A stretch of 64,000 nucleotides of DNA from Pseudomonas parakoreensis (GTDB lineage: Bacteria; Pseudomonadota; Gammaproteobacteria; Pseudomonadales; Pseudomonadaceae). Shown one piece after another: positions 48,803 through 57,140 of this stretch. The position numbers were made by a program, and so were the translations under genes. The DNA lies in contig NZ_BQHY01000007.1 in assembly GCF_021602155.1 (NCBI RefSeq), forward strand, positions 124,001 through 188,000. The letters run 5' to 3'. The notes beneath the pieces were generated by a model, which was not told the origin of the DNA, ran no database searches, and was given only the letters and a program-made list of their open reading frames with translations. How positions within the stretch are numbered: the first letter of the stretch is position 1; the number at the start of each line of letters is the position of its first letter.

Positions 48803-49081
48803 ATGAACAGATTTATTGTGTTGATTGCTGTGTTGATTTTGGCTGGCTGTACCACCAGTGCCAAGACGCATGCGGTGCGTGGCGTCAGTGGTATCGAGAT
48901 TGACTGCTCCGGTTTGGGGTCGAGTTGGGAGAAGTGCCAAAGGCGCGCGGCGAAGGAGTGCAAGGGGGCGGGTTACCGGGTGATCACCCGATCTGATCAG
49001 GCCAAAGATGAGGATGAATATCCGTTTGGCTTCAATCCCGCGGGCTACGTCACTCGAACCATGCTGGTGATGTGTCGCTGA
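48803..49081 (+). CDS. Small putative lipoprotein
   Basis: A 92-residue protein with a lipoprotein signal (MNRFIVLIAVLILAGC; lipobox LAGC with Cys16). The mature part is short and Cys-containing (IDCSGLGSSWEKCQRRAAKECKGAGYRVI), a pattern seen in small outer-membrane lipoproteins with pairs of Cys around a helix. Asp/Glu does not follow the lipidated Cys, so outer-membrane sorting is likely. AAGGAAG precedes the ATG. The function is unknown. It sits between rpsA and ihfB. Confidence 0.8.
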   Translation: MNRFIVLIAVLILAGCTTSAKTHAVRGVSGIEIDCSGLGSSWEKCQRRAAKECKGAGYRVITRSDQAKDEDEYPFGFNPAGYVTRTMLVMCR

Positions 49082-49234
49082 ATGAGCGCTGCTCCTGTTC
49101 AGTGCTTTAGTGTGCTGAAAACGGGCGTTTTGATGCCGAGAAAGATATGTCAATCCCTGGGCTGTTCAAAATCTTCCGGGCGTGCTAAAACCTTTCAAGC
49201 GCTGATCTAGCTGCTTGAAAAAGAAGGGAAAAAT

Positions 49235-49531
49235 ATGACGAAGTCGGAGTTGATCGAACGAATTGTCACCCATCAAGGGCTACTCTCATCCAAGGATGTG
49301 GAGCTGGCCATCAAGACCATGCTTGAACAAATGTCCCAGTGCCTGGCTACCGGGGATCGCATCGAGATCCGTGGGTTTGGCAGCTTTTCTCTGCACTATC
49401 GTGCGCCGCGCGTCGGTCGCAATCCAAAGACCGGTCAGTCTGTCAGCCTTGACGGCAAGTTTGTTCCGCATTTCAAACCGGGCAAGGAATTGCGTGACCG
49501 GGTGAATGAGGAAGAGGAGGAGGGGGTTTGA
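49235..49531 (+). CDS. ihfB: Integration host factor subunit beta
   Basis: A 98-residue DNA-bending protein of the HU/IHF family: [17 protein letters not shown], the core [13 protein letters not shown], and the DNA-intercalating arm region [12 protein letters not shown] with its Pro. It forms a heterodimer with IhfA. An AAGAAGGGAAAA ribosome site precedes it. In pseudomonads ihfB marks the edge of the O-antigen biosynthesis locus. Confidence 0.97.
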   Translation: MTKSELIERIVTHQGLLSSKDVELAIKTMLEQMSQCLATGDRIEIRGFGSFSLHYRAPRVGRNPKTGQSVSLDGKFVPHFKPGKELRDRVNEEEEEGV

Positions 49532-49558
49532 CAGTCGCTATTTCTCAAGGAGTTTCTC

Positions 49559-49798
49559 ATGCGTAATCTCAAGCGCGTGCTTCTTGGCGTTTTCGTTTTA
49601 TTGCTGGTGTTGGTGGTTCTGGCGTTTGTGCTCGAGAACCAGCAGTCGGTTTCGCTTTTGTTTATGGGCTTTTCCGGCCCGCAGTTGCCAGTGTCGATTG
49701 TTGCCGTGTTGGCATTGCTGATCGGCATGATTATTGGTCCTGTATTGGGCTGGTTTCTGGGGCGTTCGTCCAGGGCAGCGCGCAAACGACTGGTCTGA
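49559..49798 (+). CDS. LapA-domain (DUF1049) membrane protein
   Basis: A 79-residue protein with two membrane helices (about 7-26 and 46-67) and the LapA-type centre FVLENQQSVSLLFMGFS. LapA proteins assist lipopolysaccharide assembly control at the inner membrane in E. coli. Here it lacks the longer cytoplasmic tail of E. coli LapA. It follows ihfB by 27 bases with an AAGGAG site. Position beside the O-antigen locus fits an envelope role. Confidence 0.85.
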   Translation: MRNLKRVLLGVFVLLLVLVVLAFVLENQQSVSLLFMGFSGPQLPVSIVAVLALLIGMIIGPVLGWFLGRSSRAARKRLV

Positions 49799-50020
49799 AA
49801 GCGACAGGCGCACGGCATCTGTCGAATTTGCGCCTTGGCCTGTCTTTATCCATTAGTAAAACCATCATTAAGCTGTAAAATGCACCCTTGTTTGATCGTG
49901 CCTAAATGCATGTCGATTCAGACTGACTCTGACGGATGCCAACTGATGGTGGCTTCTGCATTCATGGATTAGACCGCGCTCGCAGGCAGCGCTGTCCGTA
50001 GCTCAAGGGTATCGTTTCGC
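49799..50020 (+). promoter_or_regulatory. Upstream region of the O-antigen operon
   Basis: A 222-base gap, AT-richer than its surroundings. A TAAAAT at 49877-49882 within CTGTAAAATG is a candidate -10, but only a poor -35 (TTAGTA-like) lies 17 bases upstream. No terminator is evident. Transcription of rmlB probably starts here. Confidence 0.4.
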
Positions 50021-51097
50021 GTGAAAATTCTAGTTACCGGCGGCGCCGGCTTCATTGGCTCGGCAGTCATCCGTCACATCATCTCCAATACTTCTGATTC
50101 TGTCGTCAATGTCGATAAGCTGACTTACGCCGGCAATTTGGAGTCCTTGGCAGAAGTCAGCCAGAACTCGCGTTACGCTTTCGAGCGCGTCGATATCTGC
50201 GATCGTGATCAGGTTGACCGTGTCCTGCGTGAGCACCAACCGGATGCAATCATGCACCTGGCCGCTGAATCCCACGTCGATCGCTCGATCTCCGGCCCGT
50301 CCGAATTCATCCAGACCAACATCATCGGTACTTACACGCTGCTCGAAGCTGCCCGCCACTACTGGGCAGCGCTGGATGATGCGCGTAAAGCCAGTTTCCG
50401 CTTCCACCACATTTCGACTGACGAAGTTTACGGAGACCTCGAAGGTCCAGAAGACCTCTTCACTGAGACCACACCTTACCAGCCAAGCTCGCCATACTCG
50501 GCCAGCAAGGCTAGCTCTGATCACCTTGTTCGCGCTTGGGCACGCACCTATGGTCTGCCGACACTGGTTACCAACTGCTCGAACAACTACGGCCCTTGCC
50601 ACTTCCCTGAGAAGTTGATCCCTCTGATCATTCTCAATGCACTGGAAGGCAAGCCGTTGCCGGTTTATGGCAAAGGTAATCAGGTACGTGACTGGTTGTA
50701 TGTCGAAGATCACGCTCGTGCGTTGTACAAAGTCGTCACTGAAGGTGTAATTGGTGAGACTTACAACATCGGCGGTCATAACGAAAAACAAAACATCGAA
50801 GTGGTGCACACCCTCTGTGCGCTGCTTGATGAGTTGCGTCCTGATTCGGCCCATCGTCCTCATGCCAGCCTGATTACCTATGTTCAGGATCGTCCTGGGC
50901 ATGATGTGCGTTATGCAATCGATGCAAGCAAAATTCAGCGCGAATTGGGCTGGACTCCGGAAGAAACTTTCGAGACCGGTATTCGCAAGACTGTCGAATG
51001 GTATCTGAACAACACTGAGTGGGTTGAGCACGTGAAGAGCGGCAGTTACCAACAGTGGATCGATCAGAACTATGCGGATCGCTCGAATAAAGCATGA
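50021..51097 (+). CDS. rmlB: dTDP-glucose 4,6-dehydratase
   Basis: A 358-residue extended SDR. The [11 protein letters not shown] motif is at 7-17, the family motifs [12 protein letters not shown] and STDEVYGDL are complete, and the catalytic YSASKASSD (YxxxK) is intact. It makes dTDP-4-keto-6-deoxyglucose. The start is GTG at 50021, with a modest site (CAAGGG) about 12 bases upstream. The next gene overlaps its stop by four bases. Confidence 0.96.
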   Translation: MKILVTGGAGFIGSAVIRHIISNTSDSVVNVDKLTYAGNLESLAEVSQNSRYAFERVDICDRDQVDRVLREHQPDAIMHLAAESHVDRSISGPSEFIQTNIIGTYTLLEAARHYWAALDDARKASFRFHHISTDEVYGDLEGPEDLFTETTPYQPSSPYSASKASSDHLVRAWARTYGLPTLVTNCSNNYGPCHFPEKLIPLIILNALEGKPLPVYGKGNQVRDWLYVEDHARALYKVVTEGVIGETYNIGGHNEKQNIEVVHTLCALLDELRPDSAHRPHASLITYVQDRPGHDVRYAIDASKIQRELGWTPEETFETGIRKTVEWYLNNTEWVEHVKSGSYQQWIDQNYADRSNKA

Positions 51098-51987
51098 AGA
51101 TCCTACTTCTAGGAAAGAACGGTCAGGTGGGCTGGGAGCTGCAACGTTCCCTGGCTCCGCTTGGCGAACTCGTCGCTCTTGATCGTCACGTCGTTGATGG
51201 CCTCAGCGGTGATCTGTCGAATCTTGAATGCTTACGTGCAACGATTCGTCAGATAAAGCCCGACGTTATTGTTAATGCTGCAGCTTATACGGCGGTCGAC
51301 AAAGCTGAGTCGGAAACCGAGTTGGCGGATCGTGTAAACGGCCTTGCGAGTGGCGTGATGGCGGAAGAAGCCGCATCGCTGGGCGCATGGCTGGTTCACT
51401 ACTCAACGGATTATGTTTTCAGTGGTCAAGGCGTCACGCCATGGCAGGAGACAGACCCTGTCGCGCCGGTGAACCATTATGGCGCCAGCAAGCTCGCTGG
51501 CGAGCAGGCGATTATCGCGTCGGGTTGCAACCATCTGATCTTCCGCACCAGTTGGGTGTACGGCGCTCGCGGCAATAACTTCGCCAAGACCATGCTGCGT
51601 TTGGCCAAAGATCGCGAAACGTTGAGCGTGATTGCGGATCAGATTGGCGCACCTACCGGGGCGGATCTGATCGCTGATGTAACGGCGTTGGCTATTCAGC
51701 AAGTTAATAAGCGTCCAGAGTTGGCTGGCCTCTATCACTTGGCCGCTGCTGGTGAAGTGTCTTGGCATGGCTATGCCAGTTACGTCATTGATTTCGCGAA
51801 AGCCCAAGGCGAGGAGTTGGCTGTGACAATAGTCAACCCAATCGAAACGACTGCCTACCCGACACCTGCACGTCGCCCTCTGAACTCACGCTTGAACACT
51901 CAGAAGCTGCGCGACAATTTTTCTCTACACTTGCCGGATTGGCAAAGTGGTGTAACCCGAATGCTTAGGGAAGTTCTCAACAAATGA
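51094..51987 (+). CDS. rmlD: dTDP-4-dehydrorhamnose reductase
   Basis: A 297-residue [16 protein letters not shown] (GxxGxxG), [21 protein letters not shown] and YGASKLAGE (YxxxK) are as in RmlD. It reduces dTDP-4-keto-L-rhamnose to dTDP-L-rhamnose. Start and stop overlap with rmlB and rmlA by four bases each (ATGA), so all three genes are translationally coupled. Confidence 0.95.
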   Translation: MKILLLGKNGQVGWELQRSLAPLGELVALDRHVVDGLSGDLSNLECLRATIRQIKPDVIVNAAAYTAVDKAESETELADRVNGLASGVMAEEAASLGAWLVHYSTDYVFSGQGVTPWQETDPVAPVNHYGASKLAGEQAIIASGCNHLIFRTSWVYGARGNNFAKTMLRLAKDRETLSVIADQIGAPTGADLIADVTALAIQQVNKRPELAGLYHLAAAGEVSWHGYASYVIDFAKAQGEELAVTIVNPIETTAYPTPARRPLNSRLNTQKLRDNFSLHLPDWQSGVTRMLREVLNK

Positions 51988-52874
51988 CCACGACAAATCG
52001 TAAAGGCATCATCCTCGCTGGTGGTTCGGGCACGCGCTTGCACCCGCTTACTCTTGGTGTTTCCAAGCAAATGTTGCCTATTTACGACAAGCCGATGATC
52101 TTTTATCCGCTATCGGTGCTGATGCTCGCCGGTATGCGCGAGATTCTGATTATCTCTACCCCTGAAGACTTGCCTTGTTTCCGCAAGCTCCTGGGAGATG
52201 GAAGTCTGTACGGCATCAAGTTGACTTATGCCGAGCAGCCAAGTCCCGATGGCTTGGCGCAGGCCTTTATCATCGGCGAGGAGTTCATCGGCAACGATCC
52301 TTGCTGTCTGATACTGGGCGATAACATCTTTTACGGTCAGCACTTCACCGACAATCTTCGTTCGGCCACCAATCAGCAGCAGGGTGCAACGGTATTCGGT
52401 TACCACGTATCTGATCCTGAGCGATTCGGTGTCGTTGAGTTCGATGCTTCCGGTCGCGCTCTGAGCATCGAAGAGAAGCCGCTGAAGCCGAAATCCAGCT
52501 ACGCCGTGACGGGTTTGTATTTCTATGACAGTCAGGTCGTGCAGATTGCCAAGAACATCAAGCCTTCGGAGCGCGGTGAACTGGAGATCACCGATGTCAA
52601 TCGTGCCTACCTTGAGCAGAAATCGCTGAATGTAGAAATGCTTGGTCGTGGTTTCGCGTGGCTGGATACCGGCACCCACGATTCTCTGCTGGAAGCGAGT
52701 CATTTCGTTCATACGATCGAACAGCGTCAGGGGCTGAAAGTCGCTTGCCTGGAAGAGATCGCTTATCACAATGGCTGGATCACTGCCGAGCAATTGGCCG
52801 CTCAAGCTGATGCGCTTAAAAAGACGGGCTACGGTCAATACTTGCAGAAATTGCTGGACACGCCTTCACGCTGA
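51984..52874 (+). CDS. rmlA: Glucose-1-phosphate thymidylyltransferase
   Basis: A 296-residue nucleotidyltransferase with [16 protein letters not shown] at the N-terminus, [21 protein letters not shown] and VTGLYFYD. It makes dTDP-glucose and is normally feedback inhibited by dTDP-rhamnose. Its usual downstream partner rmlC is not here; a glycosyltransferase gene follows after 53 bases. Confidence 0.96.
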   Translation: MTTTNRKGIILAGGSGTRLHPLTLGVSKQMLPIYDKPMIFYPLSVLMLAGMREILIISTPEDLPCFRKLLGDGSLYGIKLTYAEQPSPDGLAQAFIIGEEFIGNDPCCLILGDNIFYGQHFTDNLRSATNQQQGATVFGYHVSDPERFGVVEFDASGRALSIEEKPLKPKSSYAVTGLYFYDSQVVQIAKNIKPSERGELEITDVNRAYLEQKSLNVEMLGRGFAWLDTGTHDSLLEASHFVHTIEQRQGLKVACLEEIAYHNGWITAEQLAAQADALKKTGYGQYLQKLLDTPSR

Positions 52875-52927
52875 TCGAAAAAAAACTTTTCGAGCAGTAG
52901 TGTTTAATCAGTGCAATCAGGATTGGC

Positions 52928-53851
52928 ATGCCCGTAGAACATCCCAGGGTTGCAGTGTTGCTGGCGGCCTTCAATGGCATGCGCTGGATCGAGGAGCAGT
53001 TGGACTCGATCCTTGGCCAGTCAGCTGTCGATGTAACCGTCTATATCAGTATCGACCCTTCCTCTGACGGTACCGAAGCATGGTGCGCGGATTATGCCGC
53101 GCGCCATGCTCAGGTGATCGTCCTGCCCGAAGCCGGCAGCTTCGGTGGTGCGTCGCGTAATTTTTTCAGGCTGATTCGCGATGTGCCTGTGGATGAATAT
53201 GATTTCGTCGCCTTCGCTGACCAGGATGATATCTGGAATCTCGATAAGCTCGATCGCGCGACCTGGGCAATTAGATTGCGCCAAGTTGATGCCTATTCCA
53301 GCAATGTCACGGCTTTCTGGGCGGATGGGCGGGCTTGTCTGCTAGATAAAGGGCAACCGCAAGTTGCCTGGGATTATTTGTTCGAAGCTGCGGGGCCGGG
53401 TTGTACCTACGTCATGAGGCATCGACTGATGACAGAATTGAAGGCGTCTATGCTCGCTAATTGGGAGGCGCTGCAGCAGGTTCGCCTACATGACTGGTAT
53501 TGCTACGCCTACGCTCGCAGTCATGGTTTTCGCTGGTTCATCGATCCGTTGTCATCCATGCAATATCGTCAGCACGCGCAAAATCAGGTGGGGGCGAATA
53601 CTGGCCTCGGTTCATTGATCGAGCGTTACAAGACGATTCACGATGGTTGGTGGTTCTCCCAAGTGCGATTGATCGCGAGGTTGGTGGGGGTCGCGGACCA
53701 TGCGTTTGTGCGGCGCTGGCTGCCGTTAGGTCGCAGACAGTTATTGGGATTGTCCCTGAGCGCTCGGCATTGCCGGCGACGAATGAGGGATAAAGTGTTT
53801 TTCTTCTGTATATGTTGGGCTACTGCGATCGTTGGGAAAAAAGCCGAATGA
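52928..53851 (+). CDS. Glycosyltransferase family 2 (rhamnosyltransferase-like)
   Basis: A 307-residue GT-A enzyme. VAVLLAAFNGMRWIEEQLDSIL begins the fold, SIDPSSDGT is the nucleotide region, and AFADQDDIWNLDKL holds the DxD-type metal site (DQDD). The pattern resembles rhamnosyltransferases of O-antigen clusters, which suits the rml genes upstream; the exact sugar is inference. It overlaps the next gene by four bases (ATGA). A second enzyme with the same ADQDDIW motif is encoded at 55212. Confidence 0.85.
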   Translation: MPVEHPRVAVLLAAFNGMRWIEEQLDSILGQSAVDVTVYISIDPSSDGTEAWCADYAARHAQVIVLPEAGSFGGASRNFFRLIRDVPVDEYDFVAFADQDDIWNLDKLDRATWAIRLRQVDAYSSNVTAFWADGRACLLDKGQPQVAWDYLFEAAGPGCTYVMRHRLMTELKASMLANWEALQQVRLHDWYCYAYARSHGFRWFIDPLSSMQYRQHAQNQVGANTGLGSLIERYKTIHDGWWFSQVRLIARLVGVADHAFVRRWLPLGRRQLLGLSLSARHCRRRMRDKVFFFCICWATAIVGKKAE

Positions 53852-54801
53852 CAAAGCGCCGTGTATTGGTTACAGGTGCCACCGGTTTTGTCGGTGAGGC
53901 AGTGGTTTTCCGCATGCTCCTGGACAGGGCGTATGCGCCAGTCGCTGCGGTGCGGGGTAAGACCCGGTTAAGCGGCTTGTGTGATGTGGTGCCTTTTGAT
54001 TTGAGCGAAAATGTTGAGCTGCCGGCGCTCGTACAAGTCGATGTGGTGGTTCACTGTGCAGCTCGCGTCCACGTGATGAGTGACACCGCTGCCGACCCCC
54101 TGGCGAAATTCCGTGAGATTAACGTTCATGGCACGGCGCGCCTGGCTCGAAAGGCGGCTGAGGCAGGTGTCAGGCGTTTCGTATTCCTCAGTTCGATCAA
54201 GGTTAATGGTGAAGCGACATTGCCTGGTATGCCGTTCAAGGCTGACGATCAGCCTGCGCCGGCTGATCCATATGGTGTCTCCAAATGTGAAACGGAAGAG
54301 TGCCTGCGTGAAATCGGTCGTCAGACCGGCATGGATATTGTCATCATTCGTCCGCCGCTGGTGTATGGTCCGGGTGTCAAGGCCAACTTCCTCAGCATGA
54401 TGAGCTGGCTGAACAAAGGCTTGCCGCTACCTCTGGGGGCCTTGAGAAACCAGCGCAGTCTGGTGGCGTTGGGTAATCTCGTTGATCTGGTTGTTACCTG
54501 CATAGCGCATCCCGCTGCGGCGAATCAGACATTTCTGGTAAGCGATGGCGAAGACTTGTCCACCTCCGGGTTGCTCCGGCGTATGGCGGCAGCCTTGGGT
54601 AAGCCGGCGTTATTGTTACCTGTGCCACAACTGCTGCTGCGTGGTGCTGCGCGGTTGATGGGGAGGGGGGAGATGGCGCAGAGACTTTTCGGTTCATTGC
54701 AGGTCGACATTAATAAGACTTGCTCGTTGTTGCAGTGGTCGCCTCCGATAAGTGTCGATAGGGCCTTGAAGCGCACCGCGATTCATTACCTCGAGCGTTG
54801 A
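53848..54801 (+). CDS. NAD-dependent sugar epimerase/reductase, WbpV-like
   Basis: A 317-residue extended SDR: TGATGFVGEAVV, VVHCAARVHVM, FLSSIKVNGE and DPYGVSKCETEE (YxxxK). The SSIKVNGE plus RVHV combination is that of WbpV/WreQ-type enzymes, which act on UDP-4-keto-6-deoxy-GlcNAc (giving UDP-QuiNAc) or as UDP-GlcNAc 4-epimerases. Such genes are normally paired directly with the WbpL-type transferase, which lies here 8 kb downstream. The ATG at 53848 overlaps the preceding stop. Confidence 0.82.
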   Translation: MTKRRVLVTGATGFVGEAVVFRMLLDRAYAPVAAVRGKTRLSGLCDVVPFDLSENVELPALVQVDVVVHCAARVHVMSDTAADPLAKFREINVHGTARLARKAAEAGVRRFVFLSSIKVNGEATLPGMPFKADDQPAPADPYGVSKCETEECLREIGRQTGMDIVIIRPPLVYGPGVKANFLSMMSWLNKGLPLPLGALRNQRSLVALGNLVDLVVTCIAHPAAANQTFLVSDGEDLSTSGLLRRMAAALGKPALLLPVPQLLLRGAARLMGRGEMAQRLFGSLQVDINKTCSLLQWSPPISVDRALKRTAIHYLER

Positions 54802-54873
54802 TGAAGCCGATGCGAGGTCAGTTCGCATGCTGCTTTGCTTGGTCATGAAAGTTGTCGGACAGGGAGGCCGCCT

Positions 54874-54918
54874 CTGCATGTGAAAATTGGCAAAATGCCA
54901 CCCCTTTTGCCAATGCAG
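54874..54918. repeat. Inverted repeat in the gap between the SDR and the second glycosyltransferase
   Basis: TTGGCAAAA (54887-54895) and TTTTGCCAA (54905-54913) are a perfect 9-bp inverted repeat with a 9-base loop. Outer CTGCA/TGCAG extends it across an internal loop. There is no T run after it, so it is a poor terminator. The 410-base gap 54802-55211 holds no supportable gene. Confidence 0.6.
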
Positions 54919-55075
54919 GGCCCTTGGTACCCTACGCACCCCCTAACCATTGCAGCTTTGCCGAGTTATTGAAGTTCGATCCAGGCGGATGAAGCTTCCA
55001 TTTTCCGGTGCTAACAATGCCCTGGCGTATTTCATGCGGTGATATCACTGGGCTATCAAGTGGCTTTGACTCATT

Positions 55076-55083
55076 GTTATAAT
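55076..55083 (+). promoter_or_regulatory. Extended -10 promoter element upstream of the ABC-exporter block
   Basis: TGTTATAAT at 55075-55083 is a consensus extended -10 (TGn plus TATAAT). No good -35 is seen at 17 bases, which extended -10 promoters can lack. It lies about 130 bases before the glycosyltransferase gene and could start a separate transcript for that gene, wzm, wzt and the 1440-residue protein. Confidence 0.5.
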
Positions 55084-55211
55084 GGCAAATTTTGCGCAGT
55101 CGGAGCGGCCATGAGAAGAGCATGTAACGCTTGTCCTACTGAGAATGCGCATTTTGATGGCAGGCGGAACAACGCCGTCATAATTTTATCCTTAACGCAA
55201 TGGAGTGCTCG

Positions 55212-56207
55212 GTGGTAGTCCCTCTTCCACAAGCTGTTCAGACAGGTTCTATACCTTACCGTGAAGCAGTCGATAGACCGGATCAAGGTTCGCACGTCAC
55301 GATCCTTATGTGTACGTACAACGGTGAGCGTTTTCTGTCTCAACAACTGGACTCTATCGCTCGTCAGAGTTTTCAAAACTGGGATGTTCTGGTATCGGAC
55401 GATGGCTCAACCGATGCCACTCTGGATATCTTGCGCCAGTATGCCGCCGCGTGGGGCGAAGGCAAGCTGACTGTGCGGCAGGGGCCTCAGCGAGGCTTTG
55501 CGACGAATTTTCTGTCGGTGGCCTGCGTTGTCTCTGGTCAATCCGAATTCTATGCATGGGCCGATCAGGATGATATCTGGCAGGAGCATAAGCTCAAGGT
55601 CGCTCTCAAGTCGCTGCAGCATCTGCCGATGGACATTCCAGCATTGTATTGCGCGCGTACCGAATTGATTGATGATACGGGAACGATTACCGGCCGTTCG
55701 CCGATGTTTCCACGACCGCCCTGTTTTGCCAATGCACTGGTGCAGAGCATTGCCGGGGGCAACACCATGGTCTTCAACCGTTCGGCACAAGCACTTTTTC
55801 AGGCCGCCGGGGCGCATCTGGATATAGTCTCCCATGACTGGTGGGCCTACCTGTTGGTGACAGGTACTGGCGGACAAGTTGTCTATGACCACACCCCGAC
55901 TCTCCTTTACAGGCAGCACGACACCAACCTGATCGGTTCCGACATGGGCGCGCGCGCGCGGTTGGCAAGGTTGCGGATGATGTTCAGTGGGCGTTTCAAA
56001 GGGTGGAATCAGAGAAATATCGCTGCTTTGGAATCGGTTCGAACACGACTGAGCAAAGACAGTCAATTGACGCTTGATCTGTTCCAGAAAGCCCGAAGAT
56101 CCTCAGTTTTTACTCGATTTTTCTGGCTGAGACGTTCCGGCGTCTACCGACAGACTATGTGGGGTAGCTTGGGGCTGATACTGGCAGCGGCCATTAATAG
56201 ACTATGA
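55212..56207 (+). CDS. Glycosyltransferase family 2
   Basis: A 331-residue GT-A enzyme. VTILMCTYNGERFLSQQLDSIARQ, VSDDGSTDATLDIL and AWADQDDIWQEHKL (metal site) are clear, and HDWWAYLLV lies in the acceptor half. It is related to the enzyme at 52928. The start is uncertain: GTG at 55212 has GGAG six bases upstream, while an ATG at 55200 lacks a ribosome site. It heads the ABC-exporter block; the sugar is unknown. Confidence 0.85.
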   Translation: MVVPLPQAVQTGSIPYREAVDRPDQGSHVTILMCTYNGERFLSQQLDSIARQSFQNWDVLVSDDGSTDATLDILRQYAAAWGEGKLTVRQGPQRGFATNFLSVACVVSGQSEFYAWADQDDIWQEHKLKVALKSLQHLPMDIPALYCARTELIDDTGTITGRSPMFPRPPCFANALVQSIAGGNTMVFNRSAQALFQAAGAHLDIVSHDWWAYLLVTGTGGQVVYDHTPTLLYRQHDTNLIGSDMGARARLARLRMMFSGRFKGWNQRNIAALESVRTRLSKDSQLTLDLFQKARRSSVFTRFFWLRRSGVYRQTMWGSLGLILAAAINRL

Positions 56208-56321
56208 AGATATTCGCGCCTGAAAGGACCTTTGCAGGTTTCCTTGGGGCGCGGTAGCAGTGTTTGAACGAGAGAATTTTGATGAGATTCATCTCCCTGA
56301 GTTTTTTTAGGTGTGTGCTTA

Positions 56322-57140
56322 ATGCGTAATTATTCGATTTCACCGAGGGAATTGCTCGGCAGTTTGTGGCGCAATCGCAGCATGATCAGAGCTCTGGTGC
56401 AGCGCGAGGTTGTGGGGCGCTATCGCGGGTCTTTCATGGGGATTCTCTGGTCGTTCTTCAATCCGGTGTTCATGCTGGTCGTGTACACGTTTGTCTTCAG
56501 CGTCGTGTTCAAGGCTCGCTGGAGCGGGGGCAGCGATTCCAAGACAGAGTTTGCACTCATTCTGTTTGCGGGACTGATCGTATTCAACTTGTTCGCCGAG
56601 TGCTTCAATCGCAGCCCGACGCTGATTCTTTCCAATGCGAATTACGTCAAGAAGGTGGTATTTCCGCTGGAGATCCTGCCATGGGTGACCGTGGGCTCCG
56701 CGCTGTTTCACATGGTGATCAGTCTGATCGTGTGGCTGCTTGCCTATACCTTTCTGTTTGGTACACCTCACCTGACGGTCTTGTTTTTTCCGCTGATCAT
56801 AATGCCGCTGGTGCTGTTGATTATGGGATTGACCTGGGCGCTGGCATCACTCGGTGTTTACTTGCGCGATGTTGCGCAATTCATCGGGATTCTAACCACT
56901 GTGCTGATGTTCCTCTCCCCCATTTTCTATCCGGCGAGCGCATTGCCCGAAGAGTATCGGCACCTGCTGATGTTGAACCCGCTGACGCCCACTATCGAAT
57001 ACGCGCGTGAAGTGCTGTTTTGGGGACATATGCCTGACTTCACCATCCTTGGCATTTATCTCGCAGGCTCGATAGTCGCCGCTTGGCTGGGCTTTGCCTG
57101 GTTTCAGAAAACTCGAAAAGGATTTGCTGATGTCATCTGA
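56322..57140 (+). CDS. wzm: O-antigen ABC exporter permease Wzm
   Basis: A 272-residue ABC-2 type permease with about six membrane helices. The N-terminal LVQREVVGRYRGSFMGILWSFFNPVFMLVVYTF is the signature of polysaccharide exporters (KpsM/Wzm/TagG). FLSPIFYPASALPEEYR and LNPLTPTIEYAREVLFWG near the end are also typical. It exports lipid-linked polysaccharide across the inner membrane with Wzt. The start ATG 56322 has AGG ten bases upstream. It overlaps wzt by 11 bases. Confidence 0.93.
   Translation: MRNYSISPRELLGSLWRNRSMIRALVQREVVGRYRGSFMGILWSFFNPVFMLVVYTFVFSVVFKARWSGGSDSKTEFALILFAGLIVFNLFAECFNRSPTLILSNANYVKKVVFPLEILPWVTVGSALFHMVISLIVWLLAYTFLFGTPHLTVLFFPLIIMPLVLLIMGLTWALASLGVYLRDVAQFIGILTTVLMFLSPIFYPASALPEEYRHLLMLNPLTPTIEYAREVLFWGHMPDFTILGIYLAGSIVAAWLGFAWFQKTRKGFADVI

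Noticed and set aside
52875-52905. TCGAAAA/TTTTCGA hairpin after rmlA as a terminator
   Set aside because: The stem is almost all A-T and has no T run after it; the next gene follows closely in the same direction.
56251-56258. GCGGTAGC, the core of the ops element that recruits RfaH in enterobacterial polysaccharide operons, upstream of wzm
   Set aside because: The same core appears by chance in the hisC ribosome-site region (42762) and inside bolA (about 19312). Pseudomonads are not known to use RfaH this way.
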